Made by a program: the position numbers and the translations under genes
The notes under the pieces: generated by a model
What the model was told of the DNA's origin: nothing
Database searches by the model: none
What the model saw: only the letters and a program-made list of their open reading frames with translations
Shown here: positions 16,745-25,938 of the stretch, piece by piece
Layout: each line of letters starts with the position of its first letter
How positions within the stretch are numbered: the first letter of the stretch is position 1
Origin: Lachnospiraceae bacterium
GTDB lineage: Bacteria > Bacillota > Clostridia > Lachnospirales > Lachnospiraceae
DNA: 38,494 bases
Reading direction: 5' to 3'
Assembly: GCA_017553505.1 (NCBI GenBank)
Contig: JAFZLD010000012.1
Location: forward strand, 1 to 38,494

Positions 16745-18610
16745 ATGGTACTTGAGAAGATACTTAAAGAAAACGATATTAAAAAGATTCCCGAATCCGA
16801 ATGGCCGCTTCTTGCAGGCGAGATAAGGGACTTTCTCATAGATAAGATCAGTGTGACCGGCGGACACTTAGGATCCAATCTTGGTGCCGTGGAGCTTACC
16901 ATGGCGCTTCACCTTTTCTGCAACCTTCCCGACGATAAGATTGTATGGGACGTAGGACATCAGTCATACACCCACAAGCTTCTTACGGGCAGAAGAGAAG
17001 GCTTCGACACACTGAGAAAATACGGCGGAATGGCAGGCTTCCCCAAGACCAAGGAAAGCCCCTGCGATTCGTTTAACACAGGTCACAGCTCCACCTCAAT
17101 TTCCGCAGGCCTCGGCCTTGTCAAGGCACGCGACCTTCGCGGCGAGAATCACACCATCGTATCCGTAATCGGTGACGGTTCTCTTACGGGCGGTATGGCT
17201 TACGAAGCGCTTAATAACGCATCCAAGCTTACCTCCAACTTCATTGTGGTACTTAACGACAATAACATGTCCATTTCCGAGAATGTCGGCGGCGTATCCA
17301 AGTATCTTAACTCAATCAGAACCGCAGACACCTACTTAGGGCTCAAAGAAAACGTGCTTAACACACTTCTTAAGGTTCCCGGCGGCGAAGGCATCGCCAA
17401 CCGCATCAGAAAGGCCAAGAGCACCGTTAAGAGTATGGTAGTTCCCGGCATGTTCTTTGAGGACATGGGCATTACATATTTAGGTCCCGTAGACGGCCAC
17501 AACGTTAAGGCAATCCTCAAGGTTCTTGAAGAAGCCAAGCACGTTAAGGGTCCTGTACTCGTACACGTCAATACCAAGAAAGGTAAGGGCTACCTTCCCG
17601 CCGAGAGACATCCTTCGAGATTCCACGGCACAGAGCCTTTTGACGTAGCAACGGGACTTCCTTCCCATCCTCACAACAAGGCTAATTACACCGACGTATT
17701 CTCCACCGTAATGGTTAAGCTCGGAGAGAGAAACGAAAAGGTAGTAGCCATAACCGCTGCAATGGCGGACGGCACCGGCCTTAAGAGATTCAGAAACGCT
17801 TATCTCGACAGATTCTTTGACGTAGGCATAGCGGAAGAGCACGCGGTTACTTTTGCCGCAGGACTTGCCGCAGGCGGTATGAGACCTGTCGTGGCCATAT
17901 ATTCATCGTTCTTGCAGAGAGCATACGATCAGATACTTCACGACGTGTGCATTCAGAACCTTCCCGTCACCTTTGCCATCGACAGAGCGGGTGTTGTGGG
18001 AAGCGACGGTGAGACCCATCAGGGTATATTTGATTTATCGTATTTATCATCGATACCGGGCATTACCATAATGGCACCCAAGAACAAGTGGGAGCTTTCC
18101 GACATGCTTAAGTTCGCGGTTTCTTTTGACGGACCCGTAGCCATAAGATATCCGAGAGGCGAGGCTTATGACGGACTTGAGGCCTTCAGAGCACCGGTTG
18201 AGTATGCTAAGAGTGAGATAATCTACAGCGAGAAAGACATTGCGCTTGTTGCGGTCGGCTCCATGGTTAAGACTGCCGAGAAGGTAAGAGACCGACTGAA
18301 ACTCGCGGGATATAACTGTACGCTTGTCAACGCGCGCTTTGTTAAGCCGCTTGATGAAGCTATGTTTACTACACTTACCGGCGAGCACAAGCTCATAGTA
18401 ACGCTTGAAGAGAACGTCGCAAGCGGCGGTTTCGGAGAGCGCGTGCGGGACTTTATGGACAGAGAAGGCTCAGACAGTGAGCTTATCACAATTTCCATCC
18501 CCGACGAGTATGTGGAACACGGTAACGTGGATATACTTAAAAAAGAAATCGGCATTGACGAAGAAACTGTTTATAACAAAATAATGTCAAAAGCCACTCG
18601 AATTTGGTAA
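16745..18610 (+). CDS. dxs: 1-deoxy-D-xylulose-5-phosphate synthase
   Basis: The 621-residue protein is full-length DXS. It has SVTGGHLGSNLGAVELTMALH at the N-terminus, the thiamine-diphosphate site GDGSLTGGMAYEALNNAS, the KKGKGYLPAE segment, HGTEPFD, the catalytic Glu region GIAEEHAVTFAAGLAAGG, and a transketolase C-terminal domain (VALVAVGSMV...). It condenses pyruvate and glyceraldehyde 3-phosphate to DXP, entering the MEP isoprenoid pathway and feeding thiamine and pyridoxal synthesis. The gene follows ispA by 26 bases with AAGGA before the ATG, so supply and use of C5 units are co-expressed. The tlyA start lies four bases after its stop. Confidence 0.97.
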   Translation: MVLEKILKENDIKKIPESEWPLLAGEIRDFLIDKISVTGGHLGSNLGAVELTMALHLFCNLPDDKIVWDVGHQSYTHKLLTGRREGFDTLRKYGGMAGFPKTKESPCDSFNTGHSSTSISAGLGLVKARDLRGENHTIVSVIGDGSLTGGMAYEALNNASKLTSNFIVVLNDNNMSISENVGGVSKYLNSIRTADTYLGLKENVLNTLLKVPGGEGIANRIRKAKSTVKSMVVPGMFFEDMGITYLGPVDGHNVKAILKVLEEAKHVKGPVLVHVNTKKGKGYLPAERHPSRFHGTEPFDVATGLPSHPHNKANYTDVFSTVMVKLGERNEKVVAITAAMADGTGLKRFRNAYLDRFFDVGIAEEHAVTFAAGLAAGGMRPVVAIYSSFLQRAYDQILHDVCIQNLPVTFAIDRAGVVGSDGETHQGIFDLSYLSSIPGITIMAPKNKWELSDMLKFAVSFDGPVAIRYPRGEAYDGLEAFRAPVEYAKSEIIYSEKDIALVAVGSMVKTAEKVRDRLKLAGYNCTLVNARFVKPLDEAMFTTLTGEHKLIVTLEENVASGGFGERVRDFMDREGSDSELITISIPDEYVEHGNVDILKKEIGIDEETVYNKIMSKATRIW

Positions 18611-18614
18611 TATT

Positions 18615-19418
18615 ATGAAGGAAAGACTGGATGTACTACTGGTCAGTCAGGGGCTGTGCGAGTCAAGAGAAAAAGCCAAGACCGTTATTATGAGCGGAGA
18701 CGTATTCGTAAACGGTCAGCGCGAAGATAAAGCCGGCACCATGTTTGACCCCGAGAAAATCAAAATAGAAGTACGTGGCGACAAGCTTAAATATGTAAGT
18801 CGCGGCGGATTGAAACTCGAGAAAGCTTTGGCGGTGTTCCCGATAGACCTAAACGGCGCGGTGTGCATGGACATCGGAGCTTCCACCGGAGGATTTACCG
18901 ATTGCATGCTCCAAAACGGAGCCGTAAAGGTGTATTCTATAGATGTGGGTCACGGTCAGCTGGCCTGGAGCCTTCGCAACGACGAGAGGGTCGTCTGCAT
19001 GGAAAAGACCAATTTCCGCTATGTGGAGCCCACAGACTTGCCGGATGTGCCTGATTTTGCATCATGCGATGTATCGTTTATATCGCTTACCAAGATTCTT
19101 GAGCCGGCGGTTAAGATACTTAAGGTCGGAGGCTACATGGTATGCCTCATAAAGCCCCAGTTTGAAGCAGGCAGAGAAGAAGTCGGCAAGAAAGGCGTTG
19201 TCCGCGACAAGAAAGTCCACGAAGCCGTTATCAACAAGGTAATCGATTATGCCAAGTCCGTAGGATTCGCGATATGCGGCCTTGACTATTCGCCCATAAG
19301 AGGTCCCGAAGGCAACATCGAGTACCTGCTATACATGAAGAAAGACACCGAAGGTGACGCCTTCGAGCCCGATATAGAATCAACAGTCAATAAAGCACAC
19401 GAATCACTCGACAAGTGA
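18615..19418 (+). CDS. tlyA: TlyA-family rRNA 2'-O-methyltransferase
   Basis: The 267-residue protein has an N-terminal S4 RNA-binding domain (KERLDVLLVSQGLCESREKAKTVI..GDVFVNG) and an FtsJ-like methyltransferase domain with the SAM-binding loop DIGASTGGFTDCML, then DVGHGQLAW, and CDVSFISLTKIL. TlyA 2'-O-methylates cytidines in 16S and/or 23S rRNA and determines capreomycin sensitivity in mycobacteria; Clostridia homologues lie as here between dxs and nadK. Some are annotated as haemolysins for historical reasons. There is no clear Shine-Dalgarno sequence in the short gap after dxs, so translation likely depends on coupling. Confidence 0.94.
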   Translation: MKERLDVLLVSQGLCESREKAKTVIMSGDVFVNGQREDKAGTMFDPEKIKIEVRGDKLKYVSRGGLKLEKALAVFPIDLNGAVCMDIGASTGGFTDCMLQNGAVKVYSIDVGHGQLAWSLRNDERVVCMEKTNFRYVEPTDLPDVPDFASCDVSFISLTKILEPAVKILKVGGYMVCLIKPQFEAGREEVGKKGVVRDKKVHEAVINKVIDYAKSVGFAICGLDYSPIRGPEGNIEYLLYMKKDTEGDAFEPDIESTVNKAHESLDK

Positions 19419-19434
19419 TCGGAATGGAGAAGTT

Positions 19435-20292
19435 ATGAATCGCTTTCTGGTACGCACCAATGAATCCAAGGATGAAGGATTCAAGATTACAAACACGATT
19501 AAGGATTTCCTTGAAAAGAACGGCAAGACCGTACAGATTGAGGTAATGGACGATAAGAAGATCTACGGCAAGGAAGAAGCTTCTTTCTTTGACAAAGAAA
19601 ACCGTCCCGATGCCGTAATCGTACTCGGCGGAGACGGCACCATGCTCAGAGCCGCAAGAGATTTCGTGGAAGAGGAGGTTCCGATTCTCGGCGTGAACTT
19701 GGGAAGCCTCGGATACCTTGCGGAAGTTGAAAAGTCTCATATCACCGAAGCACTTAAGAAGCTTATTTCGGGCGATTACTTCATCGAAGAGCGCATGATG
19801 CTTGAAGGAAACATTTTAAGAGACGGTCAGTCGGTTGCTCACACCATGGCACTTAATGACATTGCGGTTCTTAAGTCACTTCCGTTCAGAGCGATTAACT
19901 TCGACGTATATGTGAACGGTCAGTTCTTAAAGAGCTACGGCGCTGACGGTGTTATCGTATCGACACCCACCGGTTCAACCGGTTACAACCTTTCCGCAGG
20001 CGGCCCCATTGTGGAGCCTTGCGCAGACTTACTTGTTATGACTCCGGTATGTCCTCATACCATGAATTCCCGCAGCATTATCTTAGCGGGCGAGGACGAA
20101 GTCTACATAGAGATTAAAGACGCCAAGAACGGCGGCGAGCAGGCTGCTTTTGCCATGAGCGACGGAGCCGCACACTTCGACCTTAAGACGGGTGATTCTT
20201 TCGTCTTAAGAAGAAGCGAGAGACGCACCAGAATCATCAAGCTTAAGAAAGAAAGCTTCCTTGAAATTCTGCAAAAGAAAATGAACGACTAA
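19435..20292 (+). CDS. nadK: NAD kinase
   Basis: The 285-residue protein contains GGDGT at residues 65-69, the substrate loop NLGSLGYLAE, the block GVIVSTPTGSTGYNLSAGGPIVEP and the C-terminal strand region RSEIRRTRIIKL-like segment. It phosphorylates NAD to NADP using ATP or polyphosphate and is a cytosolic homotetramer or dimer. GGAG before the ATG (19424-19427) supports the start. It lies in the conserved tlyA-nadK-argR-recN order, with 16 and 26 base gaps on either side, so one transcript is likely. Confidence 0.96.
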   Translation: MNRFLVRTNESKDEGFKITNTIKDFLEKNGKTVQIEVMDDKKIYGKEEASFFDKENRPDAVIVLGGDGTMLRAARDFVEEEVPILGVNLGSLGYLAEVEKSHITEALKKLISGDYFIEERMMLEGNILRDGQSVAHTMALNDIAVLKSLPFRAINFDVYVNGQFLKSYGADGVIVSTPTGSTGYNLSAGGPIVEPCADLLVMTPVCPHTMNSRSIILAGEDEVYIEIKDAKNGGEQAAFAMSDGAAHFDLKTGDSFVLRRSERRTRIIKLKKESFLEILQKKMND

Positions 20293-20318
20293 GTCGCACC
20301 GAGCAAAAGGGGATTACA

Positions 20319-20771
20319 GTGAAGAATAACAGACATAAGAAAATTTTGGAACTTATTGAGAAGTTTGATATCGATACGCAGGACGAACTCTGCAAGAGAC
20401 TTGAAGAGGCCGGCTTTTCGGTTACACAGGCCACCGTTTCGAGAGATATCAACAATCTGCATCTTTACAAGAAGAATCTTGGCAACGGACGCCAGAAATA
20501 CGCTATTGACGTAGACAACGACCACGAACTTGACGAGAAGTACAGAAGAGTTCTTACCGACGGATTCGTATCCATCGATATGGCTCAGAACATTCTTGTT
20601 ATCAAGACCGTGTCGGGTATGGCTATGGTGGTTGCCGCAGCAATAGATTCACTTAAGTTTACCGAGATTGTGGGCACAATCGCAGGTGACGATACCATCA
20701 TGATGGCCATCAGAACGGTAGAAGATACCAAGGCCGTTATGTCAAAGATTCAAAGTATCATAGGGGACTGA
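20319..20771 (+). CDS. argR: Arginine repressor
   Basis: The 150-residue protein has the N-terminal winged helix of ArgR/AhrC (KILELIEKFDIDTQDELCKRLEEAGFSVTQATVSRDI, with the recognition helix SVTQATVSRDI) and the C-terminal oligomerisation and arginine-binding domain ending EIVGTIAGDDTIMMAIRT. As an arginine-loaded hexamer it represses arginine biosynthesis and can activate catabolism. GTG 20319 is the start, supported by AAGGGG at 20307-20312. The argR-recN adjacency is conserved in Firmicutes and does not imply a repair role. Confidence 0.96.
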   Translation: MKNNRHKKILELIEKFDIDTQDELCKRLEEAGFSVTQATVSRDINNLHLYKKNLGNGRQKYAIDVDNDHELDEKYRRVLTDGFVSIDMAQNILVIKTVSGMAMVVAAAIDSLKFTEIVGTIAGDDTIMMAIRTVEDTKAVMSKIQSIIGD

Positions 20772-20821
20772 TGCCCTTAAGATAGATATAGCCAAACTCC
20801 GGGAGAGAAAAGGCAGAAATT

Positions 20822-22507
20822 ATGTTAGAGTATATGCATGTAAGAAATCTGGCTCTTATCAAGGATTGTGAGATTTCTTTCACCAAGGGGCTTAACATTT
20901 TGACCGGCGAGACAGGTGCCGGTAAATCAGTGTTGCTTGGTTCCGTGAATTTAGCCCTTGGAGCCAAGGCAGATAAGGAGATTATACGTACGGGGGAGGA
21001 AGAAGCTTATGTGGAGCTTGTTTTTTCTCTTAACGAATCTGCCCGAAAGACCCTTGAATCTATGGAAATTACGGCCGATGAAGGAACGGTCGTCGTGTCC
21101 AGAAAAATTACCCCCACCAAGAACGTATTTAAGATTAACGGAGAGATAGTGCCGGCCAAGCAGGTCAAAGAACTTGCGGGCGGTCTTCTTGACATTCACG
21201 GACAGCACGAGCATCAGTCGCTTCTTAACAATGTTAAGCAACGTGATATGATTGATGCTTACGGCGGCGACAAGGTAAGAGATGCATTGAAAGCCGTGGC
21301 TGAGGCGTGTGAACGTTTCAATGCGCTAAAAGAAGAGCTTGAGAACGCCTGCTCCAAGTCTGAAGGCAGAGAACGTGAGATAAGCCTTCTTAAGTACGAG
21401 TGCGACGAGATAGAAGCGGCTGAGCTTGTAATCGGCGAGGACGAGGAACTTGAAGAAGCATATAAGAAGATGCAATCCGCCGAGAAGTTACTCGGATACG
21501 TCAATGAATCCATGGCGCTTATATCAGGCGGGGCGGAAGGCGATGCGGGAAGCCTTGTATCAAGAGCTTTGGGCCTTATGAGAAAGGCATCGGGACTTGA
21601 TGAAGGTGCGGAAAAGATGGCAGATGTCCTTTCAAATGTTGAGGATATGCTTGGAGACTTTTCGCTTGAGGCATCACGCTACGCCGAGAGTCTTGAATTT
21701 TCCGAGGAAGATTTTGTTAGGACCGAAGAGCGCCTTAACGTTATCAACAGTCTGAAGCTTAAATTTGGTTCCACAATTCAAAAGATTTTGGATTATTACG
21801 AAGAAAAGTCGGCAGAACTTGAAAAACTCGAGAATCTGACCGAATACATAGAGAAGCTTAAAAAGGATACTGACGCAGCACTTGCGGATTATGTGGCAAA
21901 GGCCCATACCTTGAGTGAACTTCGTAAGAGTGCGGCGGAAGACTTTTCTAAGCTTTTGGCGAGCGAACTTCTGTCGCTCAGCTTCCTTGATGCAAGATTT
22001 AATGTTCTTATCGAAAGCAATGAGAATGTTGTAAACAAGAATGGTTTTGATAATGTAGAGTTCATGATTTCAACCAACCCCGGCGAGCCCATGAAGCCTA
22101 TCAAGAACGTGGCCAGCGGCGGTGAACTTTCAAGAATCATGCTTGCGATTAAGACAATCTTAGCCAAGCGTGATGAAGTCGATGCGCTTATTTTTGACGA
22201 GATTGATGCAGGTATCAGCGGTCGTACCGCATGGGAAGTATCGGGAAGATTGTCCAGACTTGCAAGAGAGCATCAGGTTATAGCGATTACTCACCTTGCA
22301 CAGATTGCGGCTTCTGCCGATTCGCACTTTGAGATAGTTAAGAATGTAGAGGACGGAAGCACCGTTACCAACATTTTGAGACTTGACGGTGACGGAGAGA
22401 TAAGAGAACTTGCGAGAATGTTAGGCTCGGATTCCCTTGATGAAGCAACACTTACCAATGCAAGAGAATTAAAGGCCAAGGCCAATGAGCGAAAGGAAAC
22501 TGTATAG
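20822..22507 (+). CDS. recN: DNA repair protein RecN
   Basis: The 561-residue protein is an SMC-like ATPase. It has Walker A GETGAGKS (residues 29-36), a long central coiled-coil region rich in Glu, Lys and Leu, the ABC signature ASGGELSRIMLAIK, and Walker B ALIFDEIDAGISG. RecN acts early in double-strand break repair by holding DNA ends together. Length is the usual 550-570. No canonical Shine-Dalgarno sequence is closer than the GGGAGAGAAAAGG segment (20803-20815). It ends one base before the next start codon (TAG followed at once by ATG). In spore formers recN is normally followed by spoIVB and spo0A; neither is present here. Confidence 0.97.
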   Translation: MLEYMHVRNLALIKDCEISFTKGLNILTGETGAGKSVLLGSVNLALGAKADKEIIRTGEEEAYVELVFSLNESARKTLESMEITADEGTVVVSRKITPTKNVFKINGEIVPAKQVKELAGGLLDIHGQHEHQSLLNNVKQRDMIDAYGGDKVRDALKAVAEACERFNALKEELENACSKSEGREREISLLKYECDEIEAAELVIGEDEELEEAYKKMQSAEKLLGYVNESMALISGGAEGDAGSLVSRALGLMRKASGLDEGAEKMADVLSNVEDMLGDFSLEASRYAESLEFSEEDFVRTEERLNVINSLKLKFGSTIQKILDYYEEKSAELEKLENLTEYIEKLKKDTDAALADYVAKAHTLSELRKSAAEDFSKLLASELLSLSFLDARFNVLIESNENVVNKNGFDNVEFMISTNPGEPMKPIKNVASGGELSRIMLAIKTILAKRDEVDALIFDEIDAGISGRTAWEVSGRLSRLAREHQVIAITHLAQIAASADSHFEIVKNVEDGSTVTNILRLDGDGEIRELARMLGSDSLDEATLTNARELKAKANERKETV

Positions 22508-23701
22508 ATGGATATAGATTGGGAACAGAAAAAAAGGGGTTTCAGGGCAGTATATTTTTTCTCCTTGCTTATCTACTTCACCGTTCTTTTTATGCTGTAT
22601 TTTAATCAGACGGCAGTCTTATATAACGGAGCGAATAACTTTGAATCGGATACCGCGGTTCACATCAGAATGGCTGTTGTTGACGGGTATTATCACAGTC
22701 TTGCCGCTTTTGTTTATTTGTTTTTTGCGAAAATTGTGAGATTTGAAGCAGCTCTTATGTTGATAGCAACTTTGCTTGCTATTCTTACTGTGGGCGCAAT
22801 TCCGCTTACGGCGGGGCTCGTGCGCGAAGTGTTAAAAAGAAGCGGAGTGGAATTATACGATCCAATTATCTGGGTCATTGCTTTTGCCGGTAACGTACTT
22901 ATCGCTTTCTACGTAAAGGCGGCGAATCGCGCGCATTATATCGGTTATCAGAGCCCGAATATGTGGCACAATTCCACTTATACGTTTATGCGATTCTTTG
23001 CGATTCTTACGATGATTGTTTTCCTTAAATTGTATGATGATTATAAGGATAAGGTGTCGGTTTGGAAGTGGCTTCTTTTTACGCTTCTTCTTACAGTTAC
23101 AACAGGCTTTAAGGCCAGCTTCTTGACTGTCTTCGCGCCGGTGCTTGCGATTGTTCTTATCAGGGATTTGTGTAAGAAGACCAAATTTTGGAACGTGTTC
23201 TTTATGGCTTTAAGCGTTGTTCCACCTATTGCCGTCATGGTAGTTCAAAGCATCGTTTTGTCCGGTACCGACGGCTCTAACGGGTATGCCATCAAGCCTT
23301 TTGCGGCTCTTAGCATGAGGGGCGACCATCCAAAGGCAGCGCTCGTTCTTTCCGTGTTGTTCCCGGTTATTCTTTTGCTGGCGCATATTAAGGATTTTTA
23401 TAAGGATAAGTATTATTTCTGGTCGCTTGTGATGTGGGCGGTTGGATTTGTTGAGGTATTTCTCTTCATAGAGACCGGCGAGCGTGCGCTCGACAGTAAC
23501 TTTATGTGGGGATACTCCATATCGTTGTTCTTCCTTTTTGTTTCATCGATGATCAGGCTGTTCAAAGACCTTTTTATCGAAAAAACAAGTATTGTCGTAA
23601 AGATAATAGGTTGTGTTGCTGCGGCAGCGCTTGTATGGCATGTGGTGAGCGGCATCAATTATCTCAGTATACTCTATTCGGGGGTAACGTATTTTGCCTG
23701 A
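22508..23701 (+). CDS. Polytopic membrane protein, possibly GT-C-like
   Basis: The 397-residue protein has about ten hydrophobic segments. The first extracytoplasmic loop carries an acidic motif region (NNFESDTAVHIRMA) and a following HSL, reminiscent of GT-C glycosyltransferases that use a dolichyl- or undecaprenyl-phosphate sugar. A later loop holds YQSPNMWHNSTYTFMRFF, a pattern also seen in polytopic transferases of this kind. No domain can be named with confidence, so a glycosyltransferase role is only a suggestion. The ATG follows the recN stop directly, and AAAGGA lies 11 bases upstream. The tcdA start overlaps its end. A probable role in surface polysaccharide or glycolipid assembly would fit the other envelope genes in this window. 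Confidence 0.7.
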   Translation: MDIDWEQKKRGFRAVYFFSLLIYFTVLFMLYFNQTAVLYNGANNFESDTAVHIRMAVVDGYYHSLAAFVYLFFAKIVRFEAALMLIATLLAILTVGAIPLTAGLVREVLKRSGVELYDPIIWVIAFAGNVLIAFYVKAANRAHYIGYQSPNMWHNSTYTFMRFFAILTMIVFLKLYDDYKDKVSVWKWLLFTLLLTVTTGFKASFLTVFAPVLAIVLIRDLCKKTKFWNVFFMALSVVPPIAVMVVQSIVLSGTDGSNGYAIKPFAALSMRGDHPKAALVLSVLFPVILLLAHIKDFYKDKYYFWSLVMWAVGFVEVFLFIETGERALDSNFMWGYSISLFFLFVSSMIRLFKDLFIEKTSIVVKIIGCVAAAALVWHVVSGINYLSILYSGVTYFA

Positions 23702-24380
23702 GTCGATTTTTGACAGAACCGAAAAGTTAATAGGCGAAGATAAAGTGGCTGGTTTACATAACAAGACTATTGCTGTATTTGGACTCGGCGGCGTGGGAGG
23801 TTATGTATGCGAGGCTTTGGCGCGTGCCGGAGTGGGTCATCTTGTATTGGTGGATCATGATACGGTTAACATAACTAATATCAACCGACAGGTGATAGCA
23901 CTTCACTCAACCCTCGGAATGAAGAAGACCGATGCTTTTTTTGCGAGGCTTAAGGACATTAATCCGAACATTGAAGTAACTGTTCATGACTGCTTTTTTT
24001 TGCCCGAGAACAGTAGTATTATAGATTTTAAGAAGTTAGATTACGTGGCCGATTGTGTGGACACAGTCACGGCCAAGATTGAGATAATAAGTAAGTGCAA
24101 GGAAGCCGGAACGCCCGTGATTTCCTCTATGGGAACGGGCAATAAGCTTGACCCGGGACAGTTTCAGATTGCGGACATCAGTAAGACTGAGGTATGTCCT
24201 CTTGCCAAGGTAATGCGTAAGGAGCTTAAGGATCGCGGAATCAAGAAGGTAAAGGTTCTTTTTTCCAAGGAATTGCCTGTAAAGACGGGACTCAGGACTC
24301 CGGCGAGCATTTCTTTTGTGCCTCCCGTTGCGGGGCTTATGATTGCCGGCGAGATAGTAAGAGATTTGATTAAGGATTAA
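23694..24380 (+). CDS. tcdA: tRNA t6A dehydratase TcdA (ThiF/HesA family)
   Basis: The 228-residue protein is an E1-like adenylating enzyme. It opens with FDRTEKLIGEDKV, the TcdA-type R-T-x-x-L-I-G. GLGGVGGYVCEALARAGVG (from residue 30) is the ATP-binding loop, and DHDTVNITNINRQ, DCVDTVTAK and SMGTGNKLDPGQFQIADIS follow. The family cyclises tRNA threonylcarbamoyladenosine at position 37 to ct6A, improving decoding of ANN codons. TTG 23694 is the start, overlapping the previous gene by eight bases, with GGGGG at 23680-23684 in a suitable place. Related MoeB/ThiF proteins are alternatives, but no ThiS or MoaD partner is nearby and the length fits TcdA. Confidence 0.92.
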   Translation: MPESIFDRTEKLIGEDKVAGLHNKTIAVFGLGGVGGYVCEALARAGVGHLVLVDHDTVNITNINRQVIALHSTLGMKKTDAFFARLKDINPNIEVTVHDCFFLPENSSIIDFKKLDYVADCVDTVTAKIEIISKCKEAGTPVISSMGTGNKLDPGQFQIADISKTEVCPLAKVMRKELKDRGIKKVKVLFSKELPVKTGLRTPASISFVPPVAGLMIAGEIVRDLIKD

Positions 24381-24418
24381 AGTAATTGTTCGAATAAAAA
24401 TTTTGATTGGAGAATACC

Positions 24419-25864
24419 ATGAAAAAGATTTTGTTTGTTGCAAGTGAAGGTGTACCTTTTATCAAAACAGGAGGCCTGGCGGACGTTGTGGGATCGCTTC
24501 CCAAATGTATCGACAAGAGATACTTCGACGTTCGCGTATTCATGCCCAAGTACGCATGCATGCGCGATGAAGTAAAGGCCAAGATGCAGTATGTGACCCA
24601 TTTCTATATGGATTACAACTGGAAGAATGAGTATGTGGGAGTACTTACGGCGGTAGAAGAAGGTATCACTTATTACTTCATCGACAGCGAATATTACTTT
24701 AACGGACTTAAGCCTTACGGCAACGATCCACTTTTTGAAATTGAAAAATATGCATACTTTTCGAAGGCCGTTCTTTCGGCACTTCCGCTTTTAGATTTTC
24801 AACCCGATGTAATACATTGTCATGACTGGCAGACCGGCCTTGTGCCTGTCTATCTTAAGGAACGCTTTATGGGCAACGAGTTCTACCGCGGCATCAAGAG
24901 CGTTATGACCATTCACAACCTTAAGTTTCAGGGCAAATGGGACGTTAAGGCTGTTAAGAACATCACCGGTCTTTCCGACTATTTCTTTACCTCAGACAAA
25001 CTTGAAGCGTATAAGGACGCTAACCTGTTAAAGGGTGGTCTTGTATATGCAGACGCTATCACAACTGTAAGTGCTACCTATGCGCAGGAGATTATGACAG
25101 ACTTCTACGGCGAGGGCTTAAACGGCCTGCTGGGAGCTCGTGCCAACGACCTTCGCGGTATTGTCAACGGTATCGACTACGAGGAGTTCAATCCCGCAAC
25201 GGACAAGGCACTCAAGTATCCTTACGACGCAATCACTTTCAGAAAAGAAAAAATAAAGAACAAGACAGCTCTGCAGGCGGAATTGGGGCTTGCGGTTAAT
25301 GCCAAGACCATGATGATAGGCATTATCTCGCGCCTTACCGACCAGAAGGGTCTCGATCTTATTGCCTACATGATGGACGAGCTTTGTCAGGACAACGTTC
25401 AGATAGTAGTGGTGGGTACCGGCGAGGAACGCTATGAGAACATGTTCCGCCACTTCGATTGGAAGTACGGCGACAAGGTATCCGCCAATATTTATTACTC
25501 GGACGATCTTGCTCACAGAGTATACGCTTCCTGCGATGCATTCTTAATGCCCTCGTTATTCGAGCCCTGCGGCCTTTCGCAGCTTATCGCGCTTCGATAC
25601 GGTACAATTCCCATCGTACGTGAGACGGGCGGCTTAAAGGACACCGTAGAGCCTTACAACGAGTACGAGAGCAAGGGTACGGGATTTTCTTTTACCAACT
25701 ACAATGCCCACGAGATGCTCGCCTGCATCCGCTACGCCGAGCGCATCTACTACGACAAGAAACGCGAATGGAACAAGCTCATCGACCGCGCTATGGCCTG
25801 CGATTTCTCATGGCACAAGAGCGCGCTGAAATATCAGGAGATGTACGACTGGCTTGTAGGCTAG
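24419..25864 (+). CDS. glgA: Glycogen synthase (ADP-glucose type)
   Basis: The 481-residue protein is a GT5 starch/glycogen synthase. KTGGLADVVGSLP (Lys16) binds ADP-glucose, HCHDWQTGLVP and TIHNLKFQG follow, and the C-terminal domain has ISRLTDQKGLDL and the EX7E region PSLFEPCGLSQLIALRYG, then VRETGGLKDTV. It extends alpha-1,4-glucan chains. The frame is open a few codons upstream, but ATG 24419 with GGAG at 24409-24412 gives the canonical MKKILFVASE start. No glgB, glgC, glgD or glgP is adjacent, so the rest of the glycogen pathway lies elsewhere. A large hairpin follows the stop. Confidence 0.96.
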   Translation: MKKILFVASEGVPFIKTGGLADVVGSLPKCIDKRYFDVRVFMPKYACMRDEVKAKMQYVTHFYMDYNWKNEYVGVLTAVEEGITYYFIDSEYYFNGLKPYGNDPLFEIEKYAYFSKAVLSALPLLDFQPDVIHCHDWQTGLVPVYLKERFMGNEFYRGIKSVMTIHNLKFQGKWDVKAVKNITGLSDYFFTSDKLEAYKDANLLKGGLVYADAITTVSATYAQEIMTDFYGEGLNGLLGARANDLRGIVNGIDYEEFNPATDKALKYPYDAITFRKEKIKNKTALQAELGLAVNAKTMMIGIISRLTDQKGLDLIAYMMDELCQDNVQIVVVGTGEERYENMFRHFDWKYGDKVSANIYYSDDLAHRVYASCDAFLMPSLFEPCGLSQLIALRYGTIPIVRETGGLKDTVEPYNEYESKGTGFSFTNYNAHEMLACIRYAERIYYDKKREWNKLIDRAMACDFSWHKSALKYQEMYDWLVG

Positions 25865-25873
25865 GAGCGATGC

Positions 25874-25938
25874 AAAAGAATAATAAGCGCAGAGTCTTGG
25901 CGTTTACGCCAAAGAGGCTGTGATTATTATTTCTTTTA
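25874..25938 (+). terminator. Large terminator-like hairpin after glgA
   Basis: An outer stem pairs the AAAAGAATAATAA segment (25874-25886) with TTATTATTTCTTTT (25924-25937) with one bulge. An inner stem has CTTGGCG/CGCCAAAG arms (25896-25902 with 25907-25914) around TTTA. It ends in a T-rich run and starts ten bases after the glgA stop. Confidence 0.7.
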
